Shown here: positions 43,400 through 53,670 of the stretch, in pieces
Layout of the letters: the number at the start of each line of letters is the position of its first letter
How positions within the stretch are numbered: position 1 is the first letter of the stretch
Assembly (NCBI GenBank): GCA_016124665.1
Contig: WGNH01000002.1
Coordinates: forward strand, 1-54,758
Origin: Alphaproteobacteria bacterium
GTDB lineage: Bacteria > Pseudomonadota > Alphaproteobacteria > Caulobacterales > Maricaulaceae
Direction of reading: 5' to 3'
Length of the DNA stretch: 54,758 nt
The notes under the pieces: generated by a model
What the model was told of the DNA's origin: nothing
Database searches by the model: none
What the model saw: only the letters and a program-made list of their open reading frames with translations
Position numbers and translations under genes: made by a program

Positions 43400-45773
43400 T
43401 GTCTCGCGATTCCGCGGGGCACGTTTCGATCTTTCCCTAGACTTTTCAAAGAAGCCTAAGAGCGTTGCCATATTTGGTGATAACGCTTCAGGAAAAAGCA
43501 CAATTACAGACGCTCTTGAGTGGTTCATTTATGATCGCGTGAATCACCTGTGGCGGGAGGATTGCAAACTTGATGCGCTACGCAACGTACTGGCCGACGG
43601 GAAGCCCAGTTGCGTCGAGTTGGAGTTTGCTGGCAAAGATTTGCACGGAGTCAAGGAACTCTCAGAGGCGCTAAAAACCTCCGCAAATTACGCCAAAGAC
43701 GATGCAGAAAAACTCGTCAGCGCCTTAAAGGACGACAGAATCATCCTGAGGCACGCCGATATAGTGAATTTTCTAGATGAGACGAAGAGCGTTAAACGCA
43801 AAACAATCGCTGAAATTATCGGTTATGGCGAAATAACAAAATTCAGGGACGCTCTTCTTCAAGCAAGAAATTCGCTTGATAAAGAGCCGGAATACACCTC
43901 TGCAAAGCAGCATATTCAGCGTCTTCAATCCGCTATGATTGCTGAAGTAGGGCAGGTTGTTCCTAACAGAAAAGAATTCCGCGTCGTGGCCTCAAATATC
44001 ATGGAGCCATTTGACCTTGCGGTAGAGGTGACAGATGAACAATCTTTTGCCGAAGCTCTGGACGAACTACGGGGTCAGGGCAGCAGTGAAGATAATATAC
44101 GTTTGGCCGAGAGGCTCGCGCATCTTGAGAAAGCTTGCAGCGATCTTGTCCGCGACATCGACCAACTTTCGCAGGATGCCGCAGCATTCATCGTGAAATA
44201 TAATGCTCTCGTTAAGGAAGGTGAGAGCGTCAATAAGCTTCGGCTTAGTGATTTTCTGACACGCGGCAAAGCTGTCTTGGACGACAAGGTTTTTACAGAC
44301 CCGCAGTGTCCATTTTGCTTGGAGCCCTTCGAGCTTGCGCAACTCCAGGCAGAGGTTGGCAAGCGCCTTGAAGCGCTTAAGGCTCTACAAGAGCAGCTCG
44401 ATGAAGCGGGCACGCTCAAGGATGTGCTTGCCGAGACCGTCACTAATGCGGGTATCAAGACGAAAACCATCCAAGAGACGTATTCTGATCTGGAAAACTT
44501 TTCATCGCTGATAGCGGCTGCCAAGTCTGCGCGTCCCAAGCTGCGTGACTATCTGAAAGATCTGAAGTCTGCATTTGATGGTAAGAAGCACTTCGAGGGG
44601 CCTGGCGGATTCGATGCCGATTTGAAGACATTACGCACCGAAACTGAAAAGGCCGCAAAAAAAGCAAATGAAGCTGCGCAGAAGCTGAAGCTTACAGAAT
44701 TAGAGAAGAAAGTGGCGGCCGCGCTGACAAGGCTCACAGCCGTGAGCGATCAGGTAAACGAACTTGAAAGATATCAGAGCATCGGGAAGGCTTACGAAGT
44801 CCAAATAATCACGCTCTCTTCGATGCTGGACGCTTTCATCAAAGTTCAAAACGCGGCCCTGCAAGCAGTCCTCGATACTATCAGCGACGATGTGGGAAAA
44901 TTCTACAAAGCGCTGCATCCGAAGGAGAGCGTGGATAACGTTCGCCTGACAATGGTCGGCGATGAAGGTGTAGAGTTTCAATACACATTTCACGGCAAGC
45001 CAACCCAGCCACCGCGCAAATTCTTGAGCGAAAGTCACCTGAACAGCCTCGGCGTGGTGCTGTTTCTCGCAAACGCTCGCATTTTCAACACGCACGCCAA
45101 TTTCCTTGTGCTGGATGATATCGTCACAAGCTTCGATATTTCGCATCGACGTAGACTTCTGCGCCTTTTGCGCGATGAGTTCTCAAACTGGCAAATCATA
45201 ATCCTCACACATGAGAATATCTGGTTCGACATCATCAAGAAGGAGATGGCGGAACAAGGTTGGGTCTTTCACGAGATTAGGTCTGACGACGCTAACGGCA
45301 TTTTGCTCGAAAACAGTCCCTCGACCCTCAAACAAATCATCGAAGAGAAGAAGGGCAAAGAAGACGTTACAAATGATTTGCGTAAATTGCTGGAACTTGT
45401 CCTTAAAGGTATCTGTCAGGCTCTTGAGGTTAAAGTCGCCTTCCGTTTCAACGACATTAACGAAAAGCGAATGTCAGATGAGCTGATCAATGCGTTAAGA
45501 TCAACTCTTAAAGCCAAATCGCCCGATCTACTGGACACGAAAATTTTCTCTGAGCTGGCAGGCTCGACTCTCATCGCCAACCTGGTCTCTCACGACAATG
45601 CCGATAGCATCGTCGGCGAGGACATCGATGTGATGCTCGAAGATATCGAGAAACTGGTCGCCTTGTTTGTCTGCGAACATTGTGACCGCCATATTCGCGC
45701 CGCAGTCAGTGTGCCCGGTGAGAAAGCAATTTCGTGTAGGTGTGGGAAAACTAAAATTCCTTGGAAAACCTAG
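43377..45773 (+). CDS. Zinc-hook SMC-like AAA ATPase (RloC-like candidate)
   Basis: 798 residues. Walker A GDNASGKST (residues 34-42), a coiled-coil arm interrupted by a zinc hook CPFC (C311/C314), ABC signature region NSLGVVLFLA and Walker B FLVLDDIVTSFD (near D580). After it, R698-x3-E702 and H739 (LVSHDN) give an R-xxx-E ... H set like the anticodon nuclease triad of PrrC/RloC. The end is a CEHC...CRC zinc ribbon. RloC proteins are zinc-hook ATPases with tRNA-nuclease domains, so a translation-blocking abortive-infection role is a reasonable inference. Start at 43377, overlapping the 78-aa gene. Confidence 0.75.
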   Translation: MTKVRKINVSRFRGARFDLSLDFSKKPKSVAIFGDNASGKSTITDALEWFIYDRVNHLWREDCKLDALRNVLADGKPSCVELEFAGKDLHGVKELSEALKTSANYAKDDAEKLVSALKDDRIILRHADIVNFLDETKSVKRKTIAEIIGYGEITKFRDALLQARNSLDKEPEYTSAKQHIQRLQSAMIAEVGQVVPNRKEFRVVASNIMEPFDLAVEVTDEQSFAEALDELRGQGSSEDNIRLAERLAHLEKACSDLVRDIDQLSQDAAAFIVKYNALVKEGESVNKLRLSDFLTRGKAVLDDKVFTDPQCPFCLEPFELAQLQAEVGKRLEALKALQEQLDEAGTLKDVLAETVTNAGIKTKTIQETYSDLENFSSLIAAAKSARPKLRDYLKDLKSAFDGKKHFEGPGGFDADLKTLRTETEKAAKKANEAAQKLKLTELEKKVAAALTRLTAVSDQVNELERYQSIGKAYEVQIITLSSMLDAFIKVQNAALQAVLDTISDDVGKFYKALHPKESVDNVRLTMVGDEGVEFQYTFHGKPTQPPRKFLSESHLNSLGVVLFLANARIFNTHANFLVLDDIVTSFDISHRRRLLRLLRDEFSNWQIIILTHENIWFDIIKKEMAEQGWVFHEIRSDDANGILLENSPSTLKQIIEEKKGKEDVTNDLRKLLELVLKGICQALEVKVAFRFNDINEKRMSDELINALRSTLKAKSPDLLDTKIFSELAGSTLIANLVSHDNADSIVGEDIDVMLEDIEKLVALFVCEHCDRHIRAAVSVPGEKAISCRCGKTKIPWKT

Positions 45774-45873
45774 GTGCGGGAGTTTCCTGAAACCAAATTC
45801 ATTTGCTCGTTGCGGTCTATCCCATGATACGATTCGTGTAATTCTTACCTAGCGTGTACTCGCCAATTTTCGG

Positions 45874-48800
45874 TTAGTTGTCGCGGAACACGTGACGATC
45901 GACATGATCGATCGCCTCTCTAAGTATCTTTCGTGTGCCTGCGGCAATGCGTTTCAGCCCAAGTTCGACCGCCATCGTCTCGACCGGATCACCGCCCTTT
46001 GCGAGCGCTTTCACAGCGAGACCGAGCAATTCTGAATGCGGAATGTCGCGCCAACTGCGCTCATGGCCTCCGGGGGCGAGACCACGAAAGGCGGTTATGT
46101 CGGTGGGCTCTGCACCCTCTGGCCAAAACACGGTTTGGCCATTTTGTTCTTTGGAATGCGTCCGCGCGCTCTTCACTGAATCCCAGAGCTGGGACTTGAT
46201 CTGGCTCCCTGTGCGCTGGAAGCCATGCCGGCGCGCGACGATCTCGCTCAAGTGCTTGAAAGTGATTGGGCCGGCTTCGTCGATGATTGCGGCGGCGAAG
46301 CGGCGCAGCGTCATCTGATAACCCGGCTCGTAGAAGCGCGCCGGGTCGGTGGGAATGTCTGCGGACGCCGTCTCTGCCGGCGGCAGGTTCATGAGCGCGG
46401 GCTGATCGAGCTCCGTCGAGGAGGCGACGCGCGCCGGTTCGGGCTCATCGTACTCGACCTCGTTGGCGGCGGGGGGCTTTCCGTTCGTATCGGCCGCGGA
46501 TGCGTACGTGCTGTCAGGCTCGGACTTTGTGGTGTCCGCCGGCGGCGTCTGCGGCACGGAGACGCCGACAACCATTGCGTCCTCCTCGGTTGCGGGCCTC
46601 TCTTTTGAGACTTCTCCGGCATCTTCAGCCTGCGCAGCGCGTTCGGCGTCCAAGATCGCTTCAAGGCGTTCGCAGACGGTCTCCAGCGTGCCGTTCGGAT
46701 CAATGAAAAAATCCGTCGACCAGATGCGCACGAGCGTCCAGCCGAGATTCTCTAGAATGGCCTGGCGCACCCGGTCGCGGTCCCGCGCGGTGGGCGAGCT
46801 GTGATAGGTCGCGCCGTCGCATTCGATCCCGGCGAGGAAAACGCCCGGCCGGTCGGGATGGACGACGCCCAGATCAACGCGGAATTTCGATACGCCAATC
46901 TGCGTGCGCACGTCCCAGCCGCGCGCGCGCAGGCGCTCCGCGACGCGGCGTTCAAAATCGGAATCATAATCGTCGAGCCCGCCGATGGAAACGACTGCTT
47001 CGCCAAGCGCGGCGGGCCCGCGTTCGGCGAATTCAAGATAATGGCGCAGATCGCGCAGCGCCCGTGCAGACGTGCGGGTGAGGTCGATCATCTCGGGGCT
47101 GAAGCTTGCGAAAATCACGACTTCGGTGGTCGCGCGCGTGATCGCTACGTTGAGCCGACGCTCACCGCCTTCCCGGTTCAGCGGCCCGAAATTCATCGAC
47201 ATGGTCTTGGCGCCGGGCGTATCCGGCCCGTAGCCGATGGTAAGCAGGATGACGTCGCGGGCGTCGCCCTGAACCGTCTCTAGGTTTTTCACGAAGATCC
47301 GTTCATCGGCCGTGTCGCCGAAATACTCCTCCAGCGCGGGATCGGAGCGGCGTTCGTCGTCCAGAAGGTTCTCGATCAGGCGCTGCTGCTCGGAATTCAT
47401 GGCGACGACGCCGATGGAAAGCTTTGCGAGCTCCGGGTCGTGCAGGCGGCGCACGATCTCAGCCACTACCGCCTTGGCCTCCTCTGGGTTCGTGCGGGTC
47501 TTACCTTTCATGTAAAGCCCATCGACTTGGCGAAAGCTGACTGCCGACTGGCGGGTCTCGCAGGAAGGGTAGGTGACGAGTTCACCCCCGTAATAGCGGT
47601 GGTTCGAAAACGCGATAAGGCTTTCGTGGCGGCTGCGATAATGGCCGGTGAGGCGGTGGTGCTTGACGCTAGCAGCCAGCACCTCGTCGAGAATGCTTTC
47701 AAGATCCTCGCTAACGCCGTCCGTGCCGTCTGACTCGCCGTCGCCGCTATTGGCCGATTTGTTGAAGAAGTTCGTGGGTGGCATCTGCTTGGGATCACCC
47801 ACGACGATGGCATTGCGTCCGCGCGCGATGGCACCGATGGCATCCGGCACGGTGATCTGAGAGGCTTCGTCGAAGACCACTAGATCGAACATCTGATCGC
47901 CGGCGGAGAGAAATTGCGAGACTGAAAGCGGGCTCATCATCAGACACGGCGTCAGCTGGCTAACTGCATCACCCATTTGCGCGATCAGCTCGCGCACCGC
48001 GATGCGCGGGCGCTTAAGCTGCATTTGGTGACGCAGCACGCCGTAGCCGGATTGGCGCTTTACGTCGTCTGGAGAAGGGATGTCGCCGCTGAGCCTGGCG
48101 CGGATATAGCCCGCCGCCATGTCGGACAGTTCCTGATCGAGCTTTCTGAAACGCTCGATCTTGCGTTCGTGATCGGGCGCCGAGAAACGCTTTAGCGGTT
48201 CGCGCGCGTCGACAAAGCGCTCGGCGAGCCAGAAATAGTAGGCGGTGCGTAGCGCCTCACGTGCGTCCGGGGATGCGATCACGCCGGTTTCAATTGCTTC
48301 GACCAACTCGCTGATGTGGTGCTCGCGTGCCTCGCGCTTGGCGCGGTTCAACAGCGCCCAGCGCTGTAGTTTGGGCTGCAGGTCGATGATGGCGTGGCAT
48401 TGCTCGGCGAGACCGGCGAGCGGCGTGTCTCCGGCTATTGCGCCGGACTTCGCCCGGGCAGCGAAAGCGTCGCGCGCCTCGACGAACCGGTCTTCGGCGT
48501 CGATCATCATCTCGCCGCAACGTCGCAGGGGCGCGTCGTCAGCGAGCAGCTCGCGTCCCTCCACCAGGCGCAACCGCAGAGCCTTGCGCACCGCGGCGAG
48601 GTCTTCTGCACTGTCGCTGAGGGCGAGCATTGCGGCGTTCAGCTTGCGCCCGGATTCAAGCCTTGCGCGGGCGGCTTCGGCGTCTTGATCCAGTCCTTTC
48701 CAGTCGAGACTGGCGGGAAGCTCGGATTCGGCCTTGTCGAGCTCTTCAAGGTTCGCTTGCATCGCCTGAAGCACGGGCAGGTCACGGTCGAGATCTGGAC

Positions 48801-51800
48801 GCTTGGCGAGGCCGGCCTGCTTGGCTGCGGCGCCCTTAAGCAGGAAAGCCTGCACAGCACCAATGACCGGGAGGCTCGCCTTCGCCTTCGACCACTTGGC
48901 CGACCATTCGGCCACCGGGGCGTTGCGCGCGGCGTCATCGGAATAGTCAGTACTGAGCTCGTTCTTATTCAGACGATAGGCCTTCAGCGCCTCTATTCCG
49001 CGCTCGACCGCGGCGAAGTGGCTGCGGGCCTCTGGCGTGAGGGCAAATCCCAGATCGTAATCGTATGCAGCTCGTAGTATGCGTGCCAGATCGGCGAGTG
49101 CCGAGGCGCGCACCGGTGCGGCGTTCCCGGCGGGCAGGTCGAACTTGTCCTCAAAATCGCGCAGCGCGGTTTCAAATGCACTCGCGCACTCGGCCAGACG
49201 CCCGGCGTCGGTGGCGATCTCGCCCTGCCAGGCGAGCGACCAATCGTCGGCCCCGACAAGCGAAAGCGCATCTTGATCGGCGGGCGACACCGCTTCAAAC
49301 GCGCTCGCCAAGCGATCAGCAAGATCGAGCAGGTCGGTCCAAGCCTCTTTCGAGCGCACCGGATCCTCGTCCAGCCCGCCCGGCCAGCCGAGGCGCACCC
49401 GATGAACATCGCTCCAGGCCACTGCGCGTGCGATGGCGGCGCGCGGCGTGACGCCCGCTGCGCCCGGTGTATGGAGCGCTTTGACCAGAGCGTTGAGATC
49501 ATCGCGGAGCGTCTTGACCTGCCGGGCCTGCTCGGACCATTCGCCTGCGGTGTGCAGGGTGCGGTTGGTCCAGGCCTTGCCGAGCTGATCGATCACCTCA
49601 CGCTTGTTCGCCTTATTGGAATGAAGCTCCAGGCAGAAATCGCTAAGGCCAGCGTCCTTCAGGCGCTCGTAGACGACCTCCAGTGCAGCCATCTTTTCCG
49701 ACACGAAAAGAACACGGCGCCCGAGCGCCAGATTATGGGCGATTATGTTGGCGATGGTCTGCGACTTGCCGGTGCCTGGCGGGCCCTCCAGCGCGAAGTC
49801 GCCGCCTTCGGCCGAGGCGTGTACCGCGGCAATCTGCGAGCTGTCGGCAGGCAAGGGCATGAACAGCTCGCCCGGATCAATCTCCTCGTCCAGCTGGTGG
49901 GACTGCAGAACGCTTGCCGACGCCGTATAGGGCTCGCGAGGACGCTCAACGAGATGCTCCACGAGCGCGCTCTGCTTAAGCTGATCGGTGCGCTCGCCCA
50001 AATCCTTCCACATCAGATATTTCGCGAAGGAAAAGGTGGAGAGCACTACCTCTTCGGTGACTTCAAAGCCGGCCATTTCGCGCACCGCCCGCCGCATGGC
50101 GTTCCAGATGCGCGGCACGTCGACGCCGCTTTCATCGATGGGAAGATCGCCTTCCAGCTCCGGAATACGCAAATCGAACTCTTGGCGTAGGAGCTCCAGG
50201 AGCGTCATGTTGAAGACCGGATCATCTTCGTGGGTGCGCAGCTTCACGCCGGAGGCGACGCTGCGCCGTTCAAGCTTTACAGGTTTGAGAAGCAGGGGCG
50301 CGCGATAGCTTCGGGTTTCGTCGGGCGATTGTTTCCAGCGCAGAAATCCCAGCGCGAGATAGAGCGTATTCGCGCCGCCTTCCTGAATGTCGCTCCGGGC
50401 CTTGCGGTAGAGTTGGACAAGGCCGGCTTCGAGATCCTTAGCGTTGAGATCGGCGACGATCTCGTTGCGTTCCAGAGCGTCCTCGGCGAACTTCGCACGT
50501 AGATCGTCCCCGGTGCGCGCAACGTGTAACGCCTCGTCCCGGCCTTCGCCGAGGGTCATGCGCGGAATGATCTTGATGGTCTCTTCGTCCGCAAGCTTGT
50601 CTTCAAGACGCCCCGGATCGGGGCATTCAATGCGGATCGCGGTTCGCGACGGTTTGAGGTTTAAGAGTCGGTTGCGTTTGGTAAGATCGAGAAGGCTGCG
50701 CTTCCACTGATCGAGGCGCGATTGCGGGGTGTCCGGCGGCGGCGCGTCGTCGACGCCGAGATCGAAGCCGGGAAGCTCCGGCGCTGGGTCGAGCCCTTCG
50801 ATGATATCCGAAAGCGCGCCGGGGACTGCGATCTTTTCAGCGGTCAGCGAAGAAAGCGGCGTGATCTGCTGGGCGCGGGCGCGCTTGATGTCGAGAGCGT
50901 AGACAAAATCCTCTTCGACAGCTTCTGCAACGCGGCGCTTGCCAGCGTCGATCGCCTGCTTAAAGCGCGCCGGCGGCTCTTGCGTGACAAGGGTGGTTTC
51001 AAACAGGACCAGCTCGTCGAGATCCATGCGCCGGCGCAAGTCCGCGGCCTCGTCGGTGGTCACCGCCTGCAGAGTTTGCGGCTGCAAAAACACGCCGCAC
51101 AGCGCATGGCCTTCGGTGAAAGCCACTAGTCCGTTGAGCCCCGCCTGCTCCAGCGCGGCGGCGAATAGGACCGTGGTATCGAGGCAGGTCGCAAGGCCGC
51201 TCTCCCAGACATGGCTCGGCGTGCGCACTTTCTGGCCTTGGCGCTCGAAGCTCGCCGGCGGCTCGCAATAGGTCAGCCGCTTGGCGGCCACCGCCGACCA
51301 GATCGCCGAGGCAATCTCGTAGACACGAGAGCGTTTTCGCGATTGATAGCCGTCGATCGCGGGATTCTTCCCGGCCCGGCGCAGCACGTCGCTCGCCTGC
51401 TTGACTACCACTTCGATCGCCGGATCGTTCGGTGCCACGAATGCGGCGAGGAGCTCCGGCATAGTGTTGGCGCCGCCCCATTCATTGCGGGCGAGGGCTT
51501 CGAGAGGAAAGCGCTTCTCGTCAATCAGCGTACCGCCGTGGGTTAGCCGCAGCACCGCCTCGTTGCGCTGCCGCTCGGTCAGTGCGGAAAGTGTCGCGCC
51601 GGGCAAAGGGACGTGGCGGTCCTTAATGCGAAGATCGCTGTCTGCGCGCAGCCTGTCGATTGTCCAGCGCCGCGGCGCAACGAGCTCCGGCTCGGTCGTT
51701 AGTTCAAGAACAAGATCTTCGAGGGTTTCTTCCGTTGGGTTCGCGATCACTAGGTCCGCGATGAGCGGCACGTCGTTTTGTTGCGTGGCAAAGGTCACCT

Positions 51801-51876
51801 TCGGCGCGATGGAGGCTTGGATCTTGATTTTTTTTGGCGCTTGCTCGTCGGCGCCAGTTTGATTTTCAGGATCCAT
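45874..51876 (-). CDS. DUF4011-helicase-Vsr-DUF3320 giant defence protein (Hhe-like)
   Basis: 2,000 residues, starting at ATG 51876; a GTG at 51906 is possible. Residues about 130-290 include a transglutaminase-like segment (VWESGLATCLDTTVLFAAAL). The DUF4011 region follows (SLLDLTKRNRLLNL). The UvrD/Upf1-like helicase has Walker A EGPPGTGKS (near residue 700), Walker B FDEASQ (near 1335) and later motifs (LNVAITRATTEVV). A Vsr-type endonuclease domain (GIECDGATYHSSPTARDRDR, near 1685) and a C-terminal DUF3320 (near 1840-1990) complete it. DUF4011-helicase-Vsr proteins are reported as stand-alone antiphage systems in defence surveys; the cellular target is unknown. GC-rich, unlike its left neighbours. 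Confidence 0.88.
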   Translation of the reverse strand: MDPENQTGADEQAPKKIKIQASIAPKVTFATQQNDVPLIADLVIANPTEETLEDLVLELTTEPELVAPRRWTIDRLRADSDLRIKDRHVPLPGATLSALTERQRNEAVLRLTHGGTLIDEKRFPLEALARNEWGGANTMPELLAAFVAPNDPAIEVVVKQASDVLRRAGKNPAIDGYQSRKRSRVYEIASAIWSAVAAKRLTYCEPPASFERQGQKVRTPSHVWESGLATCLDTTVLFAAALEQAGLNGLVAFTEGHALCGVFLQPQTLQAVTTDEAADLRRRMDLDELVLFETTLVTQEPPARFKQAIDAGKRRVAEAVEEDFVYALDIKRARAQQITPLSSLTAEKIAVPGALSDIIEGLDPAPELPGFDLGVDDAPPPDTPQSRLDQWKRSLLDLTKRNRLLNLKPSRTAIRIECPDPGRLEDKLADEETIKIIPRMTLGEGRDEALHVARTGDDLRAKFAEDALERNEIVADLNAKDLEAGLVQLYRKARSDIQEGGANTLYLALGFLRWKQSPDETRSYRAPLLLKPVKLERRSVASGVKLRTHEDDPVFNMTLLELLRQEFDLRIPELEGDLPIDESGVDVPRIWNAMRRAVREMAGFEVTEEVVLSTFSFAKYLMWKDLGERTDQLKQSALVEHLVERPREPYTASASVLQSHQLDEEIDPGELFMPLPADSSQIAAVHASAEGGDFALEGPPGTGKSQTIANIIAHNLALGRRVLFVSEKMAALEVVYERLKDAGLSDFCLELHSNKANKREVIDQLGKAWTNRTLHTAGEWSEQARQVKTLRDDLNALVKALHTPGAAGVTPRAAIARAVAWSDVHRVRLGWPGGLDEDPVRSKEAWTDLLDLADRLASAFEAVSPADQDALSLVGADDWSLAWQGEIATDAGRLAECASAFETALRDFEDKFDLPAGNAAPVRASALADLARILRAAYDYDLGFALTPEARSHFAAVERGIEALKAYRLNKNELSTDYSDDAARNAPVAEWSAKWSKAKASLPVIGAVQAFLLKGAAAKQAGLAKRPDLDRDLPVLQAMQANLEELDKAESELPASLDWKGLDQDAEAARARLESGRKLNAAMLALSDSAEDLAAVRKALRLRLVEGRELLADDAPLRRCGEMMIDAEDRFVEARDAFAARAKSGAIAGDTPLAGLAEQCHAIIDLQPKLQRWALLNRAKREAREHHISELVEAIETGVIASPDAREALRTAYYFWLAERFVDAREPLKRFSAPDHERKIERFRKLDQELSDMAAGYIRARLSGDIPSPDDVKRQSGYGVLRHQMQLKRPRIAVRELIAQMGDAVSQLTPCLMMSPLSVSQFLSAGDQMFDLVVFDEASQITVPDAIGAIARGRNAIVVGDPKQMPPTNFFNKSANSGDGESDGTDGVSEDLESILDEVLAASVKHHRLTGHYRSRHESLIAFSNHRYYGGELVTYPSCETRQSAVSFRQVDGLYMKGKTRTNPEEAKAVVAEIVRRLHDPELAKLSIGVVAMNSEQQRLIENLLDDERRSDPALEEYFGDTADERIFVKNLETVQGDARDVILLTIGYGPDTPGAKTMSMNFGPLNREGGERRLNVAITRATTEVVIFASFSPEMIDLTRTSARALRDLRHYLEFAERGPAALGEAVVSIGGLDDYDSDFERRVAERLRARGWDVRTQIGVSKFRVDLGVVHPDRPGVFLAGIECDGATYHSSPTARDRDRVRQAILENLGWTLVRIWSTDFFIDPNGTLETVCERLEAILDAERAAQAEDAGEVSKERPATEEDAMVVGVSVPQTPPADTTKSEPDSTYASAADTNGKPPAANEVEYDEPEPARVASSTELDQPALMNLPPAETASADIPTDPARFYEPGYQMTLRRFAAAIIDEAGPITFKHLSEIVARRHGFQRTGSQIKSQLWDSVKSARTHSKEQNGQTVFWPEGAEPTDITAFRGLAPGGHERSWRDIPHSELLGLAVKALAKGGDPVETMAVELGLKRIAAGTRKILREAIDHVDRHVFRDN

Positions 51877-52083
51877 AATAAGCTGCCAGATGTGCCGATA
51901 ATGCACCAGATGCTATCTATAGATGTTGGATTTTACAATTCCGCATGGACGAGCGCTCGGGCTTATTTTGCCGATCCGTCACGATTGTAGTGCTGCGCCT
52001 TCATTCCGCCTTGCGTGAAACTACCACTCAAAGAAGCGCATAATGTTCAATATGAGGATACTCCGTGTCGCGCTTTTCGGCCG

Positions 52084-53325
52084 CTAGATCTGCCGAGCGT
52101 AGGCGAGGTCGTCGTGCTCGAAAGCCGTCGTCATGCGAGCGATCTCAGATGCTGGTGCTTGCCGGCAATTTGCGAACTCTCGCCACTGGCTGACCACGGC
52201 TGCGCACTCTCGAATGATCTGATTGCCGTCATCGAGACGAAGAAAGAATTCGGCGACCTGCTGAAGAAGTTGAAGAGACGCGGTGGATTCATCGTAATCA
52301 ATACGCGTTTTCAGGATGCGTGCGCCGTCCGGCACAGGGTTCAGATCGTAGCAAGGACTTAGCTGCCAGCCTTGGCGACCGGTCCAGAGAAATCCGTGAT
52401 TGCGCAAATGGTCATCGGTATTGCTGATGAGTATTGTGAAGGCGATCCGACGAAAAAGTTCGATACGATCCCTCTCCGGATAGGCTCCTCGGCTTGTGAT
52501 GATATCAACGATCTCTAAATAGCTGCCATCGCGGTCGCCATCTTCATGTTCCGTCATTGCCATGGCGCTGATAAACGGAATGCGTTGATCGCCGTTCCGA
52601 TCGAACCGTTTCGTGACGAATATTGGACCGTGGGCGGAAGGCAGCAGCTCGTGCTCAACCGTCGTGATGCCACATGCTTGCGCCATGTCGAGCGCAATCG
52701 CTTCCCATCGCGATATAGAATACTGATCCGTTTCCTTCGGGAATTTCGCGATTGAAAGGCGTCCATGCTGATCAAAGACAGATGCCTTCGGGCGGGCACC
52801 GCCCAGGGACGAGCCGGGCGCGAAAATCAGTAACAGATCCTCGTCGGTCTCCTCGCCGTTCAGAATGCGCTGTGACGCTTGGAGCAGATCGCCAAGCGCT
52901 ACCGTTGTCGGGACGCCCCGTGTTTGCGGAGATAGGAATTCCTCCTGCCCTTGCAGCTTGAACCGTAATGCCCCTAACCGGGTGAAATCAGAGACGCCGA
53001 GCAAATAATCCGTTTCGTGCAAGGTTCGAACAGGTCGCCTCTCGCGTTCGGCAGACCTCCGCTCTGCTCGCCGCATGAGCTCTCGGCCCCACGTGTCAGG
53101 AGCGCTATCGCCTAGGGTCCCGAACATTTCCCTATTTGCAGGGGGAGTTATTACGCCGGCGACCATCGGAATAGTTGGGTCGAACTGAAATGCCTCCGGT
53201 GCTTTGAGCCACAGTTCGTCGTGCTCATAGGTGACCCGCTCTCGGCGGGCTCCTGCGTGACGACGCAATGTTCCCACGCGACGCTGTTGGCCAAACGCGT
53301 CCAGATAGACTTCAATATCAGTCAC
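52084..53325 (-). CDS. hipA: HipA-family serine/threonine kinase toxin
   Basis: 413 residues, starting at GTG 53325, which overlaps the hipB stop by 8 bp; this fits HipA's usual N-terminus (DIEVYLDAFGQQRRVGTL). P-loop GSSLGGARPK (171-180), catalytic region NTDDHLRNHG and metal motif SPCYDLNP. HipA kinases phosphorylate tRNA synthetases (GltX in E. coli), slowing translation and causing dormancy. Confidence 0.93.
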   Translation of the reverse strand: MTDIEVYLDAFGQQRRVGTLRRHAGARRERVTYEHDELWLKAPEAFQFDPTIPMVAGVITPPANREMFGTLGDSAPDTWGRELMRRAERRSAERERRPVRTLHETDYLLGVSDFTRLGALRFKLQGQEEFLSPQTRGVPTTVALGDLLQASQRILNGEETDEDLLLIFAPGSSLGGARPKASVFDQHGRLSIAKFPKETDQYSISRWEAIALDMAQACGITTVEHELLPSAHGPIFVTKRFDRNGDQRIPFISAMAMTEHEDGDRDGSYLEIVDIITSRGAYPERDRIELFRRIAFTILISNTDDHLRNHGFLWTGRQGWQLSPCYDLNPVPDGARILKTRIDYDESTASLQLLQQVAEFFLRLDDGNQIIRECAAVVSQWREFANCRQAPASEIARMTTAFEHDDLAYARQI

Positions 53326-53629
53326 GTTGACGGACTCTCTTTGGAAGTTGTTCAGTGGCAAGGCGTTCTCCGAGTTCATCGTTGAACTCGCCGATGCCAT
53401 TGAGAATGCCCAGTGCCTGCATGACCAACAGGTAGGCACCTATCCGAACATTCGGATCACCTTTTTCGATCCGGTACAGTGTGCTTCGAGTAGATCCCGC
53501 GCGCTTGGCAACGAGCTCCATGGACAATTTACGCAAGATGCGCGCTTTTTTTAAACCGGCGCCCAGTGTCCGGAGCTCCCGTTTGACAGCCGGGGTTACA
53601 TTCAACGTTGGGGCAACCATTTGTATCAT
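53318..53629 (-). CDS. hipB: HipB-family XRE antitoxin
   Basis: 103 residues; ATG at 53629 (a second ATG at 53620 is possible). HTH of XRE type: LSMELVAKRAGSTRSTLYRIEKGD. It neutralises HipA and represses the operon by binding an upstream operator. Directly upstream of hipA, coupled by overlap. Confidence 0.9.
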   Translation of the reverse strand: MIQMVAPTLNVTPAVKRELRTLGAGLKKARILRKLSMELVAKRAGSTRSTLYRIEKGDPNVRIGAYLLVMQALGILNGIGEFNDELGERLATEQLPKRVRQRD

Positions 53630-53652
53630 CCATAACTCAATAAGCTTCTTTA

Positions 53653-53670
53653 TGTATCACGTATTATACA
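53653..53670. promoter_or_regulatory. Candidate HipB operator
   Basis: TGTAT-N8-ATACA, a perfect 5-bp palindrome with an 8-nt spacer, 24 bp before the hipB start. E. coli HipB binds TATCC-N8-GGATA, the same geometry. Confidence 0.55.
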
